Source: Macrostomum hystrix (Eukaryota; Platyhelminthes; Macrostomidae). From it: a DNA stretch of 64,000 bases. Positions 59,583-64,000 of the stretch are shown piece by piece. The notes under the pieces were generated by a model, which worked only from the letters and a program-made list of their open reading frames with translations, was not told the origin of the DNA and ran no database searches. Both the position numbers and the translations under genes were made by a program. The stretch spans positions 6,970,001 to 7,034,000 of the forward strand of contig CATNEN010000003.1 in the NCBI GenBank assembly GCA_950097015.1. Reading direction: 5' to 3'. Numbering within the stretch: position 1 is the stretch's first letter; the number at the start of each line of letters is the position of its first letter.

Positions 59583-61748
59583 TCATCAACAGCTGAGACA
59601 GCATGTGAGTTTAGTCTGCCCCTTTCTTTTACTAGACATAGATCCCATTTTTTAATATAGCTTTTTTCCTCTTTTTTTCTTCTCTTTTTTCCAATTATTA
59701 ATATTCTTATTATTTTCTTCCCCCGGTCTTCTACCTGTCTTCATCACATCTTCTACCCCTCTCCACCCCAGCTATTCTACCCCTCTTTCCCCTGGTCTTC
59801 TACCCCTCTTTCCCCTGGTCTTCTACCCCTCTTTCCCCTGGTCTTCTACCCCTCTCATTTCCAGATCTTCTACCCCTCTTCTCTCCAGGTCTACCTCTCC
59901 CCGAGATCGTCTACATCTCCAGATTTTCTAGCTCTCTTCCCCAGGTCTTCTACCCCTCTCTCTTCCGATACCTTCCAACCACTTTCCCCATCATTCTAGC
60001 TTATATTCCTCATTTCTCATTATTCACAAAGCATAATTTTACACCATCATTGTGTTTCAGGGCCTGTCTCCATCCAAGATTCCTCCGCCGCCGCCGCCGC
60101 CAGCCTCGTCGTCATCGTCGTCTGCTGGCCCGGCCGCCACTGGCGCATCCGGCCTACTTGGACCGTACCATCCCGGCCACGGTCTGGGTCATGCCAAGTC
60201 CATGACGGACCTGAAACTCAGCAAATTAGTTAGCGCATTCTCGGAGACCACCCTAGCCAATGTTCAACGCAAAGAGGCTATGAAACGAGAAATGGCCCTA
60301 ACACAATTGGACTCAATTCTGCATCTATATAGTGATTTTCGTCTATCAGCTCTGGCTTCTACTGATCCTCCGTTCAGAGATCTGCCGGATGTTGGCAGCG
60401 GCGGCGGTCGTCATTTAGTAGTCTGCGCACACGGTCTGGAAGGCAACTCTGGCGATTTGCGTCTAGTTCGCGTCTATTTAACAATGGCCCTACCCAATGA
60501 GCGCTTCGATTTTCTAATGTCCGAACGCAATCAGTCTGATACATACGCCGATATACGACTAATGCGACACAATCTAGTTGAAGAATTATTGGCTCATTTG
60601 AATGCGGTCTCGCGCCAACCGACTCACATTAGCTTTGTTGGTCATTCTCTAGGCACTATTATCATCCGAGCAGCTGTGGCCGACTCTAGGCTTGCTCATT
60701 TGAGACCGAAATTTCACACCTTTCTTAGCCTGAGCGGGCCTCACCTAGGCGCATTGTACAATACTTCCAATCTGGTCAATGCCGGCATGTGGTTTATACA
60801 GAAGATGAAAAAATCCGGATCTATTTTGCAGCTAAAACTCAAAGATCACTCAGATCCTAGGCAGACTTTTCTCTACGAGTTGAGCAGTGCTCCTGGATTG
60901 GACTCGTTTGCTAATGTATTGCTGGTTAGCTCGCCTCAGGATCGATACGTGCCCTATCACAGCTCCAGAGTGGAACTGGCGTCCAGGTAATGTACTTTCT
61001 GTGTGCGCGCTTGCCTACTGTCGCTTTCTTTTTATTTTTCTATACATATCGTCTCTATCTTCATTCTTCATCCTCTGCCTCCTATACTTTCTTGGACACT
61101 CTCTCTAGTCTCTTCCTTCTATGTCTCCTCTCCCTTCTCGTATATTTCCCTCTCCCCTCTCTACCCTCTCTTTCTCCCCATCTCCCTCCTCTCTGCCCGG
61201 ACGAAAAATATAACGATATTCGAAATATCGGCAAATTTAAATTAAACGTCATCGCTTCTTCTTTACCTCGTCAGTACCCGGAATTGGATTTGCTCTCCTA
61301 TCTCTCCCTCTCTCCTTTCCCCTCGTATCCCCCCTATATTCTCTTCCCTCTCCTCGGTCTCTCTCCTTTCCAGTTTTTTTCTCCCCTCCACCCTCTTCTT
61401 TTCCGTCTTATCTTCTCTCTTCCTCTCTATTTCTTTCTCCATCTTTACAGACATTATCTAGGAGCAGTATAATAACATAATGCAATGCCAAAAATGCACA
61501 GAGCCCTCAAGGACACAGGCCAAATGTCAGCCGTCTACATGGAGATGGTGTCAAATCTTCTGCAGCGCCTATCCAAAGTGCTCACAGTGCGCTACGATGT
61601 GCATCACTGCTTTCCTAGTAGCACCAATTCTCTGATTGGTCGAGCGGCCCACATTGCCGTACTGGACAGCGAAGTGTTCCTCGACAAGTTCATCTCCGTA
61701 TCCGCAGCTAAATATTTCTCTACCGGAGCTAATGCCGACAGTGAGTAA
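45043..61748 (+). CDS. FAM135: FAM135-family protein with C-terminal serine-hydrolase (DUF676) domain, 10 exons, about 1,121 aa
   Basis: Plus-strand exons 45043-45119 (1b), 49822-50191, 50946-51268, 52221-52250, 54102-54234, 55245-55383, 57863-58347, 58969-59604, 60061-60986 and 61502-61748, all phase-consistent. Exons 1-3 give the FAM135 N-terminal domain (YYEIRCGVKQ, PCIFDYYYLSCVEVMVHACL). Exon 7 matches the helical middle region, with RVRRFAEGYF and HCPELDGDPATMPLIFEDVY close to human FAM135A. Exon 8 is a Ser/Gly-rich linker ending in 13 CAG-encoded Gln. Exon 9 holds the alpha/beta-hydrolase: VVCAHGLEGNSGDLRLV, nucleophile S927 in VGHSLG, and LSLSGPHLGALYN. Exon 10 has the likely catalytic His region (VHHCFPSSTNSLIGRAAHIA). 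A substrate is not known for this family. The TAA at 61746-61748 follows a gtgagtaag donor sequence, so a further exon cannot be excluded. Exon 4 is only 30 nt. Confidence 0.92.
45285..46150. repeat. Intronic minisatellite, unit 20 bp (FAM135 intron 1)
   Basis: About 43 units of 'agttcccctcagatcctcac' in 20-bp register, with aaattc and gattctc variants and a few 19-bp units; units decay at the right end. Open plus-strand frames result from the stop-free unit. Confidence 0.96.
46440..48945. repeat. Intronic minisatellite, unit 15 bp, about 166 units (FAM135 intron 1)
   Basis: Array of 'cccaattcatcagtt' with catgag, taatcag and cctaatt variants. A run of variant units at 47145-47500 reappears in the same order 736 bp later (47881-48235), showing block duplication. 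The 15-bp period keeps frames open on both strands; these are not genes. Confidence 0.97.
48946..49409. other. AT-rich part of FAM135 intron 1
   Basis: Unique AT-rich sequence between two minisatellites, within the 4.7-kb first intron. Nothing recognised. Confidence 0.5.
49410..49705. repeat. Intronic minisatellite, unit 31 bp (FAM135 intron 1)
   Basis: About nine units around 'cactgaatgatcttatgaag' and 'ggacttctaga', ending some 115 bp before the exon 2 acceptor. Confidence 0.94.
50205..50915. repeat. Intronic minisatellite, unit 27 bp (FAM135 intron 2)
   Basis: About 26 units of 'gccaaatccaggggccagaa' plus 'tcgggca', filling the intron between exons 2 and 3. As 27 is a multiple of 3, all three plus frames and two minus frames stay open; one plus frame runs on from exon 2 and another on into exon 3. 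Good donor (caggtaaaa, 50192) and acceptor (tgtgcag, 50945) sites show it is an intron. Confidence 0.94.
51360..51920. repeat. Pyrimidine-rich minisatellite, unit about 22-23 bp (FAM135 intron 3)
   Basis: Copies of 'ctccgcctttccttctcccc' with small changes. Strand asymmetry is extreme (C/T only on plus), which can favour triplex or H-DNA formation; that is general knowledge of such tracts. Confidence 0.9.
52465..53110. repeat. Intronic minisatellite, unit about 34 bp (FAM135 intron 4)
   Basis: About 19 units of 'gaatgactcgaagttagag' plus 'ataaatgaccatcaa', with an older 'atagggatctatgaccaata' version at the left end grading into the newer one. Confidence 0.93.
53323..53549. repeat. Tandem direct duplication, 118 bp (FAM135 intron 4)
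   Basis: The stretch containing 'taatttggtccaagtttttc' at 53334 recurs at 53452 with no visible difference over about 105 bp, down to 'ttattttcttggtaatttcc'. This looks like one recent duplication event. Confidence 0.93.
54420..55165. repeat. Intronic minisatellite, unit 31 bp (FAM135 intron 5)
   Basis: About 24 units of 'gaccgtcattctatccaaat' plus 'cctcatcttat'. At the left end units alternate between gccgttatg and gtcattctg forms, a two-unit higher-order repeat. Confidence 0.94.
55835..56190. repeat. Intronic minisatellite, unit about 33 bp (FAM135 intron 6)
   Basis: Units built from 'cagacactg' and 'acagacctgtctaa' in varying order; many are self-complementary (cctgtct...agacagg), so the array can fold. 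Confidence 0.88.
56191..56814. other. AT-rich part of FAM135 intron 6
   Basis: Unique AT-rich DNA between two minisatellites; no feature recognised. Confidence 0.5.
56815..57840. repeat. Intronic minisatellite, unit 19 bp (FAM135 intron 6)
   Basis: About 53 units alternating 'gatttgggatattcctgaa' and 'gatttgggatcttcttgta', with more diverged units near both ends. It reaches to within about 25 nt of the exon 7 acceptor. Confidence 0.95.
58470..58965 (+). mobile_element. SINE-B interrupted by SINE-A (FAM135 intron 7)
   Basis: The SINE-B head starts at 'ccttagcggttagagcatca', is interrupted at about 58508, and resumes at about 58690 with 'actcacgaccggaaggtcgg', 'ggttcgattcccgactccac', 'agcaagacacttaactctgc', 'gctgtaaaatgggtaccagc', 'gggtgtggcgtcccaacagt' and 'ccatggactgatcagccgta'. 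It is in sense with the gene; its tail ends only some 10-20 nt before the exon 8 acceptor (58968). Confidence 0.82.
58508..58680 (+). mobile_element. SINE-A nested in SINE-B (FAM135 intron 7)
   Basis: Head 'ggtgagtggcagagcggtta', box B 'gttcgattccacggcg', shortened body, end 'ctgtgggtccactgtcaccc' and a 'ttattattattt' tail. The sequences on its two sides, 'gagcatcagac' and 'gagcgtcggac', look like a diverged 11-bp target duplication. Confidence 0.82.
59725..59960. repeat. Pyrimidine-rich repeat (FAM135 intron 8)
   Basis: About eight imperfect units of 'tcttctacccctctttcccc' plus 'tgg' or 'cagg' in the intron before exon 9. Confidence 0.85.
60987..61501. other. Pyrimidine-rich intron 9 of FAM135
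   Basis: C/T-rich low-complexity intron. The best phase- and homology-consistent acceptor is atgcacag at 61494-61501, which joins VELAS to RALKDTG and gives the spacing of human FAM135A; the stronger-looking ctttacag at 61443-61450 does not keep the frame open. Confidence 0.7.
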
Positions 61749-62104
61749 GTAGCTGAAAATCTAAATCTGATTAACAATGGGTTCTTTTTTATTTGTCTCC
61801 CTGCCACAACTGTGATCTTTGATGATGCTAGAATTCTCTTTTTTGGTGTTGCGGTGGTGTTTGAATTAGTTTATCGATCGAAAAACTCATTACTTTCAAT
61901 AATCTCTCTTTTATGTAATTTTACACTGCGTTTTAAAAATAACTGATTAAATAATCTTAAGGATTGTTGTTATCTGCTTTTATATAGATGGTGCCAGATA
62001 GGACTGTGTTATTGATTTCCCATTTAAAGTCAAAGTCGAATTTGGTATAAAGAATTCGAGTATTTTTATAAGTTCCTCGGCAAATAATTGTTTTCAAGCG
62101 CTAA
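61749..62104. other. 3' flank of FAM135
   Basis: Either 3' UTR or a further intron, depending on whether the gtgagtaag donor at 61742 is used. No AATAAA close to the stop was seen. Confidence 0.4.
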
Positions 62105-62530
62105 CTATTTGACAAGTTCCTCTCTCACACTCATGTGCACTGGCTCTTTTACCAGTTCCTCTCTTACCCTAATGTACATAGGGTCTTTGACCAGTTCCTC
62201 TCTTACCCTAATGTACATAGTGTCTTTGACCAGTTCCCCTCTTACCCTAATGTACATAGGGTCTTTGACCAGTTCCTCTCTTACCCTAATGTACATAGTG
62301 TCTTTGACCAGTTCCTCTCTTACCCTAATGTACACTGGCTCTTTGACCAGTTTCCTTCTTACCCTAATGTACACTGGCTCTTTGACCAGTTCCTCTCTTA
62401 CCCTAATGTACATTGGCTCTTTGACCAGTTCCTCTCTTACCCTAATGTACATTGGCTCTTTGACCAGTTCCCTTCTTACCCTAATGTACGCAAGCTATTT
62501 GACCTGTCCCTTTCTTACCCTAATACATAT
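62105..62530. repeat. Minisatellite, unit 39 bp
   Basis: About eleven units of 'gaccagttcctctcttaccc' plus 'taatgtacatagggtcttt'; 'ctcttaccct' recurs at 62161 and 62200. The 39-bp period keeps frames open on both strands. Confidence 0.95.
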
Positions 62531-64000
62531 TCTCTCGTACGATGATTGCTTACTATCAGTTCGAAAAAACGATGGACTTAAAATTAAAATGTAATTGTAG
62601 ATTAGGATAATATATATATTATAATGTAAGTACATAGCGAGTATGATCGTTTGTACTCTTGCTTTTTATGTAGACTTTTTGTAGCAGAAGCAAATGCATG
62701 AATGCAAATCATTTTTCTCAAATAACAATGTCCTGTATCCTGTCTGCATTGCTGGATTTTCTTAATCCAGGCCCGACTTTTGGTGTTGTTCTAAATCAAC
62801 AATCGGTAATGGGTAAACATTCAACATAGAATGTGTCAATAATTATGCCGTTTATCATAATGTGGCTATTAATGACTTTTCTCATAGCGTGTCTCACCGT
62901 TTTTGTTAAAAGCGTGCGTTTTAACAGAAATCCCGAATTTAAAGTTGCTTAGTGTTATTATAAAGACTGAAATCTCCCATTCAGCTAATGTGTAATATGT
63001 CCACCAGTAAATTATTAACGCGACTATAAATTTGGTTTTTTACTGAAAAGCAAAATAATTGCTTATCTCTGACCCCAATATTTTACTAATACAAATTCCA
63101 AAGAGCCCCATACATCCTACACGTGCTAAACTTTGCCACTCCTGTGTGCAAGCAATGCAATATTAGACATAGCTAATGTAGAGCAAAGAAAATTGCTAAA
63201 CATTGACGGATTGTTCATTTTATTTTTTTGCTGCCGATGCTGACCTCTCGCTTCTTTTAATTTATTTTTTTAGAACGCAACTGTTGTTTTAATTATATAA
63301 CTTTAACAGCTCTGCGCTGTGGAACCTAAAATTATTGTTTAATTGTTGGCTGTTTTAAAAATCAATCTTCCTACTCTAATGCATATGCACCTGCATGCAT
63401 AAATGTATATCTGTCTGCTAATGGCTGTCTAAAATGTGATTTAGCACAATCCATTGTTGATTTATATCTAGTTGAAAATGCGCTCTTTCTCACAACCTTA
63501 GCCTAGCCTGTATGGTATGCCGATGAATTTTCACTGCCTAAAACTTCTACTGGACTTTTATTGGCTATCGTATGCACCCGAATTGTTGCCTCTTATTTTG
63601 TGCGTTAAGTTTTTTTCTAAATTACAAGTTAGCAAGTGCTCGATTGACTTATCTAAAAGAAAATATTTATTGAAATAATCCACCGAAAGTCTGTTTTCTG
63701 ATCGTTTTAAAAAAGTGCAAAGCATGCAAATCTGCACGAGTTTTTGCAGACAAAAAACTATTGTTACTTGCTTTGTCATTTTCCGCTAATAAAGACAACA
63801 TTTTTATTAGTCAATCGTTTTGTTTGGTTATAGATTAGAAAACAAAGATAAGAAAGAAATAAATTAGTTAATATAATTGGATTAAGATAAGAAATTCTAG
63901 CCTATTTTAAATTAGGCAGCAATTAACTAGTATTATATATTTAATTTTCTTTTATAGAATTACATTTATCCATGCATGACATTTTAAGGTTACATTTTTA
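62531..64000. other. AT-rich sequence to the right edge
   Basis: Unique AT-rich DNA, with no gene, RNA or repeat that I can support. Confidence 0.45.

Overview
The window is genomic DNA of an invertebrate animal. All genes have GT-AG introns, and spliced products align along their length with animal proteins. An invertebrate-type Dve/SATB homeobox gene with a CMP domain argues against a vertebrate. I cannot place the phylum; few, large exons suggest a lineage that lost many introns. GC-rich exons sit in AT-rich, repeat-filled DNA. I reconstructed exons by hand from reading frame, splice sites and phase, and all gene identities come from recalled family sequences, not from a search.

Layout. 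1-8040 is a 20-bp satellite running off the left edge, decaying toward its right end. 8044-8654 (-) is the 3' part of a POLE3-like histone-fold gene. 9517-16230 (-) is an 8-exon IGHMBP2 helicase gene (1,180 aa). 17416-22312 (-) is a 4-exon USP5 deubiquitinase gene (824 aa). 25495-25899 (-) is a free-standing copy of the USP5 ubiquitin-binding zinc finger. 26743-28337 (-) is NDUFAF6, a complex I assembly factor. 33490-37740 (-) is a 7-exon Dve/SATB-class homeobox gene (514 aa). 44470-61748 (+) is a FAM135-like hydrolase gene (about 1,121 aa) with two alternative first exons.

The genes are unrelated housekeeping or developmental loci and do not form a pathway; USP5 and its zinc-finger copy are the only related pair. 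Roughly 40% of the window is tandem repeat. Most longer introns and intergenic gaps hold a minisatellite with its own period (15, 16, 19, 20, 22, 24, 27, 29, 30, 31, 34, 39, 48 or 60 bp). Two tRNA-headed SINE families (here called A and B) and two non-autonomous DNA transposons with 8-bp target duplications are also present.

The most interesting points are the 322-bp near-identical USP5 zinc-finger copy whose flanks have diverged (gene conversion or partial duplication), the twin 77-nt first exons of FAM135, a Rad18/UBZ4-like zinc finger in the IGHMBP2 protein, and sense-oriented SINE-B tails lying just before 3' splice sites in three genes.
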